Positions 34,411 to 44,450 of a DNA stretch of 64,000 nt are shown here, piece after piece (position 1 is the first letter of the stretch; each line of letters starts with the position of its first letter). Source of the stretch: Nitrosospira sp. Nl5 (GTDB taxonomy: Bacteria; Pseudomonadota; Gammaproteobacteria; Burkholderiales; Nitrosomonadaceae); contig NZ_FMVQ01000010.1 of assembly GCF_900102495.1 (NCBI RefSeq), positions 50,721 to 114,720 of the forward strand. The letters are read 5' to 3'. The position numbers and the translations under genes were made by a program. The notes beneath the pieces were generated by a model. It was not told where the DNA came from. It saw only the letters and a program-made list of their open reading frames with translations, and ran no database searches.

Positions 34411-37400
34411 TTATTTCAAGGCCGAGCCAATGCCTGAAAGTTGCGAGTCGTCAGGAGGAACTGGCAGGCCCGGGCATTGTTCCACGTAGGGAATGTCGGG
34501 CGATACCCATTCGCGCCATTCTTGATAGCTCATGTTGCGCATGAGTTTTCTACACAGCTCATCGGGCCAGATATCTGTGCGAGGCCAAAGCCTCAGCATT
34601 TTGTCCATGCCGCCCGAGGCTATACGCGTACCATCCGGACTGAATGCTACACTCAGCACCGCACCCATGTTTACTGCTTCGTTCTCGTGCCCGCGTATGG
34701 GTATGCCGATTGGCTGTCCAGCGCTTGCATTCCACAACTGCAGGGTTCTGTCATAACTACCGGATACCAGGTAGGTACCGTCCGGGCTGAAGGCGACACT
34801 CGTCACCCAAAGCTTATGCCCCTGCAAGGGCTTACCAATGGGCGAGCCGCTCCTGGCGTCCCACAGCCGTAGGGTGCTATCACTACTGCCCGAGATGATG
34901 CGGTTGCCATCCGGGCTAAAGGCCACGCTCCACACTGCACTCTGCCCGCGCAGGGGCTCCCCGATGGGCTTGCCGGTTTTGGCGTCCCAGAGACGCAAGG
35001 TCTTGTCCTCACTGCCCGAGATAATGCGGCTGCCATCCGGACTGAAGGCCACGTCCATTACTCTATCCTCATGCCCGCACAGGGGCTCGCCTATGGGTCG
35101 GCCGGTTTTGGCATCCCACAGCCGCAAAGTCTTATCCCCACTGCCGGAGACGATGCGGTCACCATCCGGGCTGAAGGCCACACTTTCCACTGAACCCTTA
35201 TGACCATGCAGAGGCTCGCCGATGGGTCGACCTGTCCGAGCATTCCATCGCTGCAGCGTCGTGTCTCCATTTCCAGAGACGATCATAATGCCGTCGTAGC
35301 TGAGCGCCACACCCAGCACCCCTCTTATTAGCTCTTGCCTATCCCTATTTCTACGCAGGGGCTCCCCGATGGGTTGGCCAGTGTTGGCATTCCACTGTCG
35401 TAACGTATCATCACTACTGCCTGTAACGATCCGGGTCCCATCGCGACTGAAGGCGACACTTGTTACCCAGCCCTCATGCCCATGCAAGGGCTCACCGATG
35501 GGTTGTCCCATGTCAGCGACCCATAGGCGCACGGTTCCGTCCCGGCTGCCGGAGACGATGCGGCTGCCATCGGGACTAAAGGCTACACTCGACACTACAC
35601 TCTTATCCACGCGCAGGGGCTCGCCGATGGGCCGGCCGTTACTAGCGTCCCACAGGCGCAGGGTGCTATCACTACTGCCCGAGACGATGCGGCTGCCATC
35701 CGGGCTGAAAGCAACGCTTTCCACTGTATACTTGTGGCCGCGCAGGGGTTCGCCGACGGGCTGGCCGGTCCTAGCATCCCACAGGCGCAGGGTTCTATCA
35801 CTACTGCCCGAGAGGATGCGGCTACCATCCGGGCTGAAAGCAACGCTTTCCACTGTATTTTCGTGTCCATGCAGCGGTTTACCGATGGGCTGTCCAGCGC
35901 TTGCGTTCCACAACTGCAGGGTCCTGTCATAACTACCGGATACCAGGTATGTACCGTCAGGACTGAAGGCGACACTTGCCACTAGCCACAACTTATGCCC
36001 CTGCAAGGGCTTACCAACGGGCTGGCCGGTCCTGGCATCCCACAGGCGCAGGGTGCTATCACTACTGCCCGAGACGATGCGGCTGCCATCCGGACTGAAG
36101 GCCACGCTTGTTACTCCCTCCTTATGACCGCGAAGGGGCTCGCCGAGGGGTCGGCCGGTTTTGGCATCCCACAGCCGCAGGGTGCTATCACTACTGCCCG
36201 AGACGATGCGGCTGCCATCCGGACTGAAGGCCACGCTCGTTACTCCCTCCTTATGACCGCGAAGGGGCTCGCCGATGGGCCGGCCGGTGTTGGCATCCCA
36301 CAGCTGCAAAGTCTTAGCCCCACCGCCGGAGACAATGCGGTTGCCATCGGGGCTAAAGGCGACAGCTGAAATCTGCTCTTGGGTGGTTATTATTTTCTGG
36401 GAGTTTCGTTTGCTTATCAGCATAGTCAGCAGTTCGGATTCTATTTCACTTGCGGGCGTTATGCGCCATGCGGCAAGCAGTTGCAGGATGGCACGCTCGT
36501 CACCACCAAGCTGTGCTCCACTTGCAATGGCCTGACTTTGAGCAACCAGCCTGAGACTATTTGTTTGCGTTTGTGCTACCACCGCCTTTGTTCGCTGCTC
36601 CTCAGTATTTAAATATGCTCGAATAGTAACGAGGAGGGCGGCGAGTACGATGAAAACCCCTCCCTGAAGATACCGTCTGCTTATTAGCAGTTTCCGCGCT
36701 GCTTGGGTTTGCTCGGCTGCCAGCGCTGTTGCTGCATCTTCCCGTTCCTTTGCAACTTTCAGCTCAGTTTCTGCCTTCCTTTGCTCCGCCTTGGCAAGCT
36801 GCTGGGTAATGCGCTGGCGCTCTTCTGCTGCCACTTGTTTTTCCTGTGCCGCCACAATTTCAGCCTGTCGCTGACGCTCTTCTTTTTCTTGCTGCAGTCT
36901 CTCGGCGAGGCGGGATGCGGTCAAGAAGGCGGCAACTTCCCCAAAATGGTTCTTGTACCGCGGTTTTTCAAAAAGTGCCTCAGCATTCGCCAATCGCTCG
37001 CTCTTGATAAGCCACGCGTTACCCCGATTGTTTTTTTTCCAGGCAAGGGCTTCGCGCTCAAGTGTATGTAGCGTCCTAAGATCTTCTTTTTCTGCAGCAA
37101 GCCAATCTTTTAAGGTTTTCCAAAGCCTCAGCAGGCTCTCATGCGCGATTTCCACAACATCTCGGCCTCCGCGGCTATCAATCAGGAGCAAGCGCTTATT
37201 GATGAGCGCTTGAATCAATTTGCAACTTTCAGAGTCAAATCCGGCCAAATTTGCGATTTTACGAATCGGTTGATTCGTATCCGAGTCGATCGTGACAAGG
37301 TGGGGAATGAAAGCGTCATGCAACGCCTCAAGCTGCTTCTGCCGTCGATCTGGATCGACATCAAGTATGGATTCGATTTCGCTGTTGATGACGTTCTCGA

Positions 37401-38826
37401 GTCCTCCCATGGTCTCGTACTCATCGAGCTTCAGATCCCCGTCTTCGCTGAAGTCCCGGTAAAGGCGCGACAGGGTGAGGCTTAACAGGGGTAGCGTATC
37501 CGCACCATCCTTGTAGTCTTCCAGCAGCTTTTTTACCAGATCCTGTCTGATCTCCAGTCTATGGCCGCCTCGGGTTGCCCGCTCGGCTGGTCGTTCGATA
37601 ATTTCCTTGAACTGCGTTGACGGCATGGGTTTGAGCGAGTCAAACAAGTCGGCTTTGAGCCCTGTGAGTTGCTTAGCAGTTTGCAGCTGCGCATACCGGT
37701 CGGAGCGAATGGTAAAGGCAACAATCAGCGACAGTGCCGAACCTTCGGGTTTGCTATCTTCGGAGGGGATATCGGCATGCAGCACATTGCCAATAAGGTT
37801 TAAAAATTGCTCTGCCTCAGACTTATTTTCGGTAATGAAGAGTTCCTCGGCCTGGTCAATCGGCAGCACCAGCGTGGGAGAAGGCGCATCCTTTGGGAAA
37901 GCCACCAGTACCTTACGCGCTTTATCCTGGATTTGGCGCAGCATTTGCTTAAACGTTTGCGCGCCCTTGCCCAGCTCGGCCTTGATCTCGCCTAAATTCT
38001 TTGGTGTCAGGCCCAAGGCCTGGTTGGCATAATGGATAGATTGCGCAAGCCCGCGATCCCCAAAGATGGGGCTGGATTCCGGACGAACTACAGTCAAAGG
38101 ATAGAAACGCCGCTCATCCCGTTCCAATCTTGAGATTAGGCCTGCGCGGAGGAAGGATGACTTGCCCGTGCCGGAGGCACCGAGGATCACGAAAAGCGGC
38201 GTGTCCCCCGCAAGCCGCAGCTTCTCGAGTTCCGCCAGGCCCTGCAGTATTTCGGCGTCGCGCCCGAAGTAAATCCCTGCATCGATGACATCCAAAGGCT
38301 CCAGGCCGCGATAAGGGTCGCGATCCTGTTCTCTGGTGTCGGTGGGCGGCCATGGGAATGTTTCCGGAAGGGTGCCAGATATGCGTGCATCCAACAATCC
38401 CAGCCGAATGCGGGCCAACCCGTCAGCAAGAAAATGAACCGGCGGCTCCTTGGGACCCAGCGAAATCTCTGTGACCGAACCTTCGCCAAAAAGACGAACA
38501 CCCTGCCATTCCCGGGTTTTGTCGGTAACGTCGAATTGACCGATCTGGGCGACAAGGATAGGAACGTTAAAGTTTTCTGCTGTGCGATATTCAGCTACGC
38601 ATTCGGAAGAACTGATCCAATCTGCTGAAGTCAGGCAGAGAAGCGCCTGGCTTTGCTTGTTGGCTTGCGCCAGGGCATCTTTCCAGCGCTTGCCAAGCTT
38701 GATGCCCGTTTCCAGATCGAAATCGAGGAATACCTCGTCCTTCCACCCTTGGGATTCTAGCCATAGCTTCATCGCAAGTGCCTCGCGATTGTTTTGGCTT
38801 GCGTGGCTCAGGAAGATCTTGGCCAT
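34411..38826 (-). CDS. TIR-STAND NTPase-WD40 protein
   Basis: A 1471-residue NLR-like protein. An N-terminal TIR domain (~1-125; KIFLSHASQNNREALAMKLW, candidate Glu79 in SECVAEYRTA) is followed by a STAND-type ATPase (~165-560). The ATPase has Walker A GASGTGKSS at ~216 and Walker B LVLPIDQAEELF at ~319. A winged-helix-like region, a Gln/Glu-rich coiled coil (~640-710) and a hydrophobic segment (GGVFIVLAALLVTIRAYL, ~725) come next. Fourteen WD40 repeats (~815-1420) probably form two seven-blade propellers. By analogy with NLRs, the propellers sense a trigger, the ATPase oligomerises and the TIR acts as NADase effector. It starts 4 bases after the upstream gene, so the two form an operon. Confidence 0.9.
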   Translation of the reverse strand: MAKIFLSHASQNNREALAMKLWLESQGWKDEVFLDFDLETGIKLGKRWKDALAQANKQSQALLCLTSADWISSSECVAEYRTAENFNVPILVAQIGQFDVTDKTREWQGVRLFGEGSVTEISLGPKEPPVHFLADGLARIRLGLLDARISGTLPETFPWPPTDTREQDRDPYRGLEPLDVIDAGIYFGRDAEILQGLAELEKLRLAGDTPLFVILGASGTGKSSFLRAGLISRLERDERRFYPLTVVRPESSPIFGDRGLAQSIHYANQALGLTPKNLGEIKAELGKGAQTFKQMLRQIQDKARKVLVAFPKDAPSPTLVLPIDQAEELFITENKSEAEQFLNLIGNVLHADIPSEDSKPEGSALSLIVAFTIRSDRYAQLQTAKQLTGLKADLFDSLKPMPSTQFKEIIERPAERATRGGHRLEIRQDLVKKLLEDYKDGADTLPLLSLTLSRLYRDFSEDGDLKLDEYETMGGLENVINSEIESILDVDPDRRQKQLEALHDAFIPHLVTIDSDTNQPIRKIANLAGFDSESCKLIQALINKRLLLIDSRGGRDVVEIAHESLLRLWKTLKDWLAAEKEDLRTLHTLEREALAWKKNNRGNAWLIKSERLANAEALFEKPRYKNHFGEVAAFLTASRLAERLQQEKEERQRQAEIVAAQEKQVAAEERQRITQQLAKAEQRKAETELKVAKEREDAATALAAEQTQAARKLLISRRYLQGGVFIVLAALLVTIRAYLNTEEQRTKAVVAQTQTNSLRLVAQSQAIASGAQLGGDERAILQLLAAWRITPASEIESELLTMLISKRNSQKIITTQEQISAVAFSPDGNRIVSGGGAKTLQLWDANTGRPIGEPLRGHKEGVTSVAFSPDGSRIVSGSSDSTLRLWDAKTGRPLGEPLRGHKEGVTSVAFSPDGSRIVSGSSDSTLRLWDARTGQPVGKPLQGHKLWLVASVAFSPDGTYLVSGSYDRTLQLWNASAGQPIGKPLHGHENTVESVAFSPDGSRILSGSSDRTLRLWDARTGQPVGEPLRGHKYTVESVAFSPDGSRIVSGSSDSTLRLWDASNGRPIGEPLRVDKSVVSSVAFSPDGSRIVSGSRDGTVRLWVADMGQPIGEPLHGHEGWVTSVAFSRDGTRIVTGSSDDTLRQWNANTGQPIGEPLRRNRDRQELIRGVLGVALSYDGIMIVSGNGDTTLQRWNARTGRPIGEPLHGHKGSVESVAFSPDGDRIVSGSGDKTLRLWDAKTGRPIGEPLCGHEDRVMDVAFSPDGSRIISGSEDKTLRLWDAKTGKPIGEPLRGQSAVWSVAFSPDGNRIISGSSDSTLRLWDARSGSPIGKPLQGHKLWVTSVAFSPDGTYLVSGSYDRTLQLWNASAGQPIGIPIRGHENEAVNMGAVLSVAFSPDGTRIASGGMDKMLRLWPRTDIWPDELCRKLMRNMSYQEWREWVSPDIPYVEQCPGLPVPPDDSQLSGIGSALK
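34590..36385 (-). repeat. WD40 repeat array with near-identical ~126-bp units
   Basis: Fourteen consecutive units, most sharing long near-identical DNA (for example the stretches at 36040-36115 and 36170-36240). The unit pair at ~36000-35880 is closely repeated at ~34810-34690, which indicates segmental duplication inside the array. The unit encodes VAFSPDGSRIVSGSSDSTLR plus a linker. Confidence 0.85.
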
Positions 38827-38830
38827 AGCG

Positions 38831-40816
38831 TTACCCGAGATCTTTCATTTTGATCCATGTCGTCTGCCCGGTCCTGCTCTCGACCTCTTCATACATGTGC
38901 GCGGTTCCACCACGTCCGTCGCCTTTGTTGCCATCCCACAGGCAGATGAATTGCACTTTCTTGATGCCGTATGAGAGAGCGGTGTAGAGCAGCCACAGGT
39001 TGCAACGCTCGTAAGGGTCTACACCCTTGGGCGGCGGCCCTAGTTCGTCGGGGAGGATGCGAGGAGGTGGTGTTAGGCTTGATGTCAGATCGTAGTAGCG
39101 CTTCCTCCATTCCTCGCCTTCCTCGGAAGGGAGAATCGATTTCCGGATGAAGTCTGGTTCCGGAAAGGGCAGCATAAGTTGCAGGCGCACCCCGCGTTTT
39201 TTGCATGCTTCCAGGAACAGGATGTCCCCGCCGCTTGCCCCTTGGGCAAGAGCAAGGTCATCCGGTCCTGCTCCGAGTTCATCGAGTGCTTCATCGATTT
39301 TTTGTGCCGCAACCTCTGCCTTGGCTTGCGGAAAGCGCGCGGTTTTACGTCCTGGCTCATCAACCCTGTGGCCGCTGAAGAGAAACACCTGCCGTGGCTG
39401 CCAGTTCTTTTCTGGCTCATCAAGCTCACTCAAAACACGCTCAAAGGTAGCAATGCCCGCATCCACCGCCTCCAGGCGAAAGCCCAGATCCTTCAGCATT
39501 CTCAATTGCGCGCAAGCTGAGTCGAGGTAAAACCAGTTGTTGTCGCTTATAGCAATGGCTTCCTTGTAGGCTTTCCGGACCAATGCCGGCATGGCCTCCA
39601 GCACATCAAGATCACCGAGTGTCGCTTTCGCCCAATACAACTGGCCGGGGTCGGTCTCGCATTCCGCGGCGAAGCGCACGGCCCCTGCCATTATCTGCAT
39701 TGTATGGTCGTAGCGATCCTCACCGGTCAAATGCCGGTAGAGATGCATCAGGGTAAGGGCATTGATACCTGAGAAATAGTGGCGCGGATCATGTTTGAAG
39801 CCTCTCGCATAACTGTCGATGGCAGCGCTTAGCAGGGCATCCTCATAAGCGGCATCGTCGACCATTTGTTCCGAAGTTCTTCCGAGGCGTCGCCATTTCT
39901 TGATCCAGCCATCCTTGTCGATCCGCCCCAGCAATGCCCAAATCTCCGCATCATTGGGATATTTCTTCAACACCTGACGATAATGAAGCCTTGCACGATC
40001 CAGCGAATGGCTTGGCTCGCCCGCCAGCGCCAGCCTTTGCAGGCACAGGCCCTTTTCCCGCAGACCGTTGAGGTTTTCCGGCTCAACCGCCAGCCCGCGC
40101 TCCAGCTGTTCCAGCGCAAAGCAGAACCGGCCTGCCTTGCGCAAGGCTTCTCCCGCCTTTATCCGTGCTTCTGCACGGAAGGCGGCAATGGGGGCTTCAT
40201 CAGCCAGGAGGAGCAGATCACCGATATGCCGGGTCGAGCATGCGAGAGAGATACGGTTTTCCCAGGCATCATGCTGCTGCCAGAATTCCCGTACATTGCC
40301 TACCCGCAGGGACTTCCAGTCCGGTTCCTGCAGATTTGGAAGCAAGTGATAAACAGGACTTTCCTTGCGCTCGTGCCAGGAGGCCATGGTGGCTTCGACC
40401 ATCTTCGCGAGGCTGAGCCTGTCGGCCTCCAGGGTCGCTGGGTCGAGCTTGCCATCCAACAGGTTATAACGCAGCTTGCGCTCAGTGTAGAGATCGAAAG
40501 CAGTGGTAACTCGGCCGCCACAGACTAGTATAATGCCGCGCGCTCGCAGGGCGTGCCGCACACCAAGTTCGTACCAGACATTGGGATTGTCGATGGTGAG
40601 GTCGGCAACGACCAGGTCGGCGATCAGCAATTCCTGGAACATGTCGGTGATGATGTCGCCAGCGCGCTGTTCCTCATCGGCGCGGAAGACTTCCATATCC
40701 GCCGCTTCCAGCGCTGGACGGATGTACGCCGAATATACTGAATTGAAATCGATCAATCGTCCGTCCAGACCGGGCTTGCTGCCAAAGGGCATGGCGACAA
40801 AAGCGTGGGGTTTCAT
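38831..40816 (-). CDS. Deoxyribosyltransferase-like / TPR / SLOG-like conflict protein
   Basis: A 661-residue protein. The N-terminal domain (~1-115) resembles nucleoside 2-deoxyribosyltransferase-like proteins (HAFVAMPFGSK, ADLVVADLTIDNPNVWYELG). A long helical TPR and TRAFs-binding-like region follows (~190-460; GEALRKAGRFCFALEQLERG). The C-terminal domain (~475-645) has a SLOG/Rossmann-like pattern (VFLFSGHRVDEPGR, GASGGDILFLEACKKRG, LPFPEPDFIRKS). Proteins of this build are encoded next to STAND/WD40 conflict genes and may sense or process nucleotide-type signals; that role is inferred. The stop is 4 bases from the TIR-STAND-WD40 start. Confidence 0.8.
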   Translation of the reverse strand: MKPHAFVAMPFGSKPGLDGRLIDFNSVYSAYIRPALEAADMEVFRADEEQRAGDIITDMFQELLIADLVVADLTIDNPNVWYELGVRHALRARGIILVCGGRVTTAFDLYTERKLRYNLLDGKLDPATLEADRLSLAKMVEATMASWHERKESPVYHLLPNLQEPDWKSLRVGNVREFWQQHDAWENRISLACSTRHIGDLLLLADEAPIAAFRAEARIKAGEALRKAGRFCFALEQLERGLAVEPENLNGLREKGLCLQRLALAGEPSHSLDRARLHYRQVLKKYPNDAEIWALLGRIDKDGWIKKWRRLGRTSEQMVDDAAYEDALLSAAIDSYARGFKHDPRHYFSGINALTLMHLYRHLTGEDRYDHTMQIMAGAVRFAAECETDPGQLYWAKATLGDLDVLEAMPALVRKAYKEAIAISDNNWFYLDSACAQLRMLKDLGFRLEAVDAGIATFERVLSELDEPEKNWQPRQVFLFSGHRVDEPGRKTARFPQAKAEVAAQKIDEALDELGAGPDDLALAQGASGGDILFLEACKKRGVRLQLMLPFPEPDFIRKSILPSEEGEEWRKRYYDLTSSLTPPPRILPDELGPPPKGVDPYERCNLWLLYTALSYGIKKVQFICLWDGNKGDGRGGTAHMYEEVESRTGQTTWIKMKDLG

Positions 40817-41124
40817 GGAGAGAAGGTCTTGGGCCAGGCTGTTATATGATTGTTTGGAATGGCTAGCTACGTCAATTTGCGTGAGTTTCTACCTATTCTC
40901 TCGCTCCTTGTTTTGGGTGCTGCGCAGTGCTTGGCCTGGGCAATCTCAACCTTCATTAACCATAGGAGGCTTGGCACCGAGCATAAGGAAATTTTTTCAG
41001 TTTGCAGGAACCGTTTGTTTGCGAGCATATATTTAGAGACAATTCCGGGAAAACAGCGCAATTTATCAAAACTGTCCACTGGAGTCGTTAAAAGTTAGAA
41101 AATACCTTTCAGATCGCCCCAGAT
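40817..41124. other. Intergenic region upstream of the STAND operon
   Basis: About 308 bases that should contain the promoter of the two-gene STAND operon. No RNA gene or repeat is evident; open frames here lack ribosome sites. Confidence 0.35.
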
Positions 41125-41680
41125 TCAAATCCGTTTTTGTATGAAATCGAGCAGGCGCAAGTGAATAGAAGTAATATCATTTCTATCTCGTAGGGATAGG
41201 TATATTCCTCCTCCGATATCCGCTGGCATTTTTGCTCCGGCTTCCCTCACTACGAGAACACGCTCCCGGCCCTTCGCCTCCATGAACATACCCATTTCGA
41301 ATATCACATTATCTCTAGGTGCTGCGAAATTTTCCTCGCCGAAAAACTCGTCATCCTTTGTCAGCAGCATTATGGCACCAAGACACGTCTTGGATGCCAA
41401 ACCGTTGGGATGGCCGGACCATCTATTGCTGACTTATCATGCCAACGAGCAAATGCCAGAATGAGAACGCCGTGGCAGCGAGCCATAATGTTTCTTACGG
41501 CATCAAAGGTATAAGGCGACCGCAGTGGTAATCCGGACACCTGAAATTCTTGAGGCTCGATGCCTGCGTCGCGTAAATTTTTAGTATTGCGTGCTTGAAC
41601 GTCCTCTGTGCCTCCAAGAGATTATGGTCTCGTGGAACACTTACAAAAACACGCTTGGCGCGCGGCTTTGCTTTATCCAT
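41125..41680 (-). pseudogene. Broken gene for a TIR-like nucleotide-binding protein
   Basis: The 5' part (from ATG 41680: RAKRVFVSVPRDHNLLEAQR) leaves frame in an A-rich run near 41585 and continues in another frame (GIEPQEFQVSGLPL, VRNIMARCHGVLILAFARWH). A deletion or shift then joins it to a C-terminal block resembling the predicted nucleotide-binding TIR-like family PF10137 (AIMLLTKDDEFF, APRDNVIFEMGMFMEAKGRE, PADIGGGIYL). The fusion of the two blocks may be original or the result of deletion. Either way the gene is inactivated by at least one frameshift. Confidence 0.65.
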
Positions 41681-41939
41681 ATTTTCTCCAACGCAGCGAA
41701 AGTGATCAACAATCACTTTGTCGTAAACTAAATCGTTTCACCCAATTCCAAGCGCTCATTTAGGGTCCAAGCAAGAATCACAGTACTTCGAATCGGTCGA
41801 AATACTCTGGTGGATAGACTAGGGTGTCGATGCATTGTAATTCCCCATACATCACATGTATATGGAAATAATGCAGATATGAATCTAAAGGTATTGGATC
41901 AGAACTTGCCGCATTCTAATGACGGTAGCTCTCCTTGTT

Positions 41940-42940
41940 CCTTAAGCGTCCCCCTGCTTTCCAATATCATCAGGTGTTCACATGCTCGCTTACGCAAGCT
42001 TGCGGTTTCCGCTCGGCGTCTTAAGGCTGCTAGATTAAGAAGCGTCTTAATGAGGTCCGTCCGCCAGATATGGTTGCCGGCGTTCGCCTTGACCACCTCC
42101 TCGCGTTGCAGATGGTGGACTACATCGTGAGCCACCATGACTTGAACATGCGGCGGGCCTGCAGGTTGATGAAGCAATCGCGCAGCGTCCAGTACTATCA
42201 GAGCGTCAAGGATCGGAAGCAGGCATTAAGAGGGCGTATGCGGGAGATTGCAAAGACACGAGCGCGTTATGGCTACCGGCGAATCCACGTGCTTCTCAAG
42301 CGTGAAGGCTGGCAGCTAGGTAAAAACCAGGCGTATCGGCTTTATAGCGAAGAGCAACTGCAGCTTCGCTCGAAACTGCCCAAGCGCCGCAAGATGGTCG
42401 TGACACGCCAAGCAAAGATAAAGCTGAGCAAACCCAACGAAGCATGGAGTATGGACTTCGTGGCCGATCAGTTGGCCAATGGCATGAAGTTTCGTACGTT
42501 GACCATTGTCGATGTCTTCAGCAGGCAAGCGCTGGCGATCGAAGTGAGTCAACGCTTGCGAAGGAACATGTGGTCGCCGCTTTAAACCGATTGGCGGCGC
42601 GCCGGTGTCCTCCCCAATATCTTTTTGTCGATAACGGCAGCGAATTCTCGGGCAGTTGCTCGATCTTTGGGCGTACCATCAGCGGGTACAGATCGACTTC
42701 AGTCGGCTTGGAAAGCCAACGGAAAATTGCCACATTGAGACGTTTAATCGATCATTCCGCGATGGATGCCTGAACTTGCACTGGCTTGAAACGCTGGAAG
42801 AGACAAAAGCGACCATCGAGGAGTGGAGGCGGGACTACAACGAGAGTCGGCCTCACTCGACTCTCAACGACTTGGCGCCAGCTGAATTTGTACGCTGGGC
42901 GGGCCTTTCAAGCCCTGCCCCGGTTTAACTAACGCCGAAA
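41940..42940 (+). pseudogene. IS3-family insertion sequence remnant, frameshifted orfB
   Basis: OrfB starts in the frame at ~42070 (DYIVSHHDLNMRRACRLMKQ, GYRRIHVLLKREGWQLGKNQ, WSMDFVADQLANG with the first catalytic Asp). It breaks near 42560 and resumes at ~42600-42928 (VDNGSEF in an intermediate frame, then ENCHIETFNRSFRDGCLNLH with the catalytic Glu). The region 41940-42070 resembles a decayed orfA end. It is related to the remnant at 27.7-28.3 kb but longer. The element's ends are not clear to me, so the outer coordinates are approximate. Confidence 0.75.
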
Positions 42941-43061
42941 ACTAATGCTCGGAATGGCCCTGAAAACCCAAGCGGATCAAGCGACCTGGAGATTCACTTT
43001 CAAACCGGCTACAAAAAACCATAGTGGGTCCGATTTTCTAAGCCTTAAACAAGGATATTTT

Positions 43062-44450
43062 ATGAATTTTGACTCTTCTATCTCTTCCAAGGTTGCCGAT
43101 ACCAACGATAGAAACAAAGCATTTAAGTATTGGGCGTTTATTAGCTATAGCCACCGAGACAGGGAATTGGCGTCGAAATTGCATGATCGGTTGGAGAAGT
43201 ATCAGGTGCCGACCGAATTAGTAGGTCTTAAGTCTATCGATGGATATTTACTTCCAAAACGTCTTTACCCAATCTTTATTGATCGTCAAGAATTGCCCTC
43301 TTCTTCCGGTTTGACGAAATCCATTCGGGAGGCGCTTTCAAATTCTCAATATCTTTTGGTAGTTTGCTCACCTAATGTGGTCGACTCGGAATGGGTCAAT
43401 AAGGAAATTCACTTTTATAAGTCTCTCGGCCGAGAAACTAAGATCCATTGCGCAATTGTGGCTGGAGAGTTAAGTCCATCTTCTCGCATCAGTGCGCTAA
43501 TTCCTCGATCGCTTCAACTTGAGGATGAGCCGCTAGCAGTAGATATACGAACTACGAATAAAGATCGCCAGCAAGAGATGATTAGGTTGATATCAGGTCT
43601 TCTCGGTGTAGATTTTAGTGTATTGAGAAATCGCGAAAACATTCGAAAGAAAAATTCAAAGATCAGATACGTAATGCTCACTATATTGGGCCTCATTATC
43701 CTTACCACAGGAATGTCATATCTGAAAAGAGAACGTACAATAGAAGGGCATAAGATTTTGCTTAGTAGCGCGGGGATTGAACCAAGACGGAATGAAATTA
43801 TTGACTTTGGAGAAAAGGTCCGTAATGCGCCATCTCATGCTGTAATCCGATGGCAAGATAAAAGTTTTATCAAATGGGAAGAGAGTCTGCAACATTCAGC
43901 CATACTGGATGATGTAAATTACGCAGTCGATATAGAAAATCAACATGTGATAGTTTTAGGGCGTGACAATCAAAGTGTTATTGGAGTGTACAAACTCCCT
44001 CTGATGCACGCGATTCTCGGGGAAGTAGATATCGCAGACGAATATACGTTCGATTTTGAGGGACCTATCATTCGGATGTCATCAAGTATTTATGTTATTG
44101 GACTAGTAAAGCAATCATCATCTGCTGGTGGTGCTGAGAATGCAATAGCCGTAGTTGATCCAGTCAATAAGCATATCGGTATTGCTTGGAATGAATTAGA
44201 GGAAGATAAACGGGGTGAGGGGCTTTTGCTAAGTCCAGATTGTATGCACTTAGGTATCGCTACTCAAGACCTTAAGCGTATCAAGCAATTTACGTTTAAG
44301 TTTAATTCGAATCGAAAGCTAAATTACGTTTGGCAGACACGGTATCCAGGGCGCTGGATGGAGTTTTTTGACGTTGCGGATAAAGGTATTACCCTTGCCT
44401 GTGGGGAAAGAATTCTGGCTGTCGTAGAGAAAAACGGAGAAACAAAGTGA
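43062..44450 (+). CDS. Membrane-anchored TIR protein with C-terminal propeller-like domain
   Basis: A 462-residue protein. The N-terminal ~165 residues are a TIR domain (YWAFISYSHRDRELASKLHD, IFIDRQELPSSSGLTKSIRE, LVVCSPNVVDSEW with Glu in WVNKE). A linker, a single transmembrane segment (YVMLTILGLIILTTGMSYL, ~203-222) and ~240 residues of beta-rich sequence with propeller-like character follow. By the positive-inside pattern (RKKNSK before the helix) the TIR is cytoplasmic and the C-terminal domain is outside the inner membrane. I chose the ATG with AAGGAT upstream; the frame extends 39 codons further into IS-derived sequence. Its stop overlaps the next start (GTGA), indicating a two-gene unit. 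Confidence 0.8.
   Translation: MNFDSSISSKVADTNDRNKAFKYWAFISYSHRDRELASKLHDRLEKYQVPTELVGLKSIDGYLLPKRLYPIFIDRQELPSSSGLTKSIREALSNSQYLLVVCSPNVVDSEWVNKEIHFYKSLGRETKIHCAIVAGELSPSSRISALIPRSLQLEDEPLAVDIRTTNKDRQQEMIRLISGLLGVDFSVLRNRENIRKKNSKIRYVMLTILGLIILTTGMSYLKRERTIEGHKILLSSAGIEPRRNEIIDFGEKVRNAPSHAVIRWQDKSFIKWEESLQHSAILDDVNYAVDIENQHVIVLGRDNQSVIGVYKLPLMHAILGEVDIADEYTFDFEGPIIRMSSSIYVIGLVKQSSSAGGAENAIAVVDPVNKHIGIAWNELEEDKRGEGLLLSPDCMHLGIATQDLKRIKQFTFKFNSNRKLNYVWQTRYPGRWMEFFDVADKGITLACGERILAVVEKNGETK

Noticed and set aside
34590..36385. CRISPR-like repeat array
   Set aside because: The repeats are in-frame WD40 coding units of ~126 bp without spacers.
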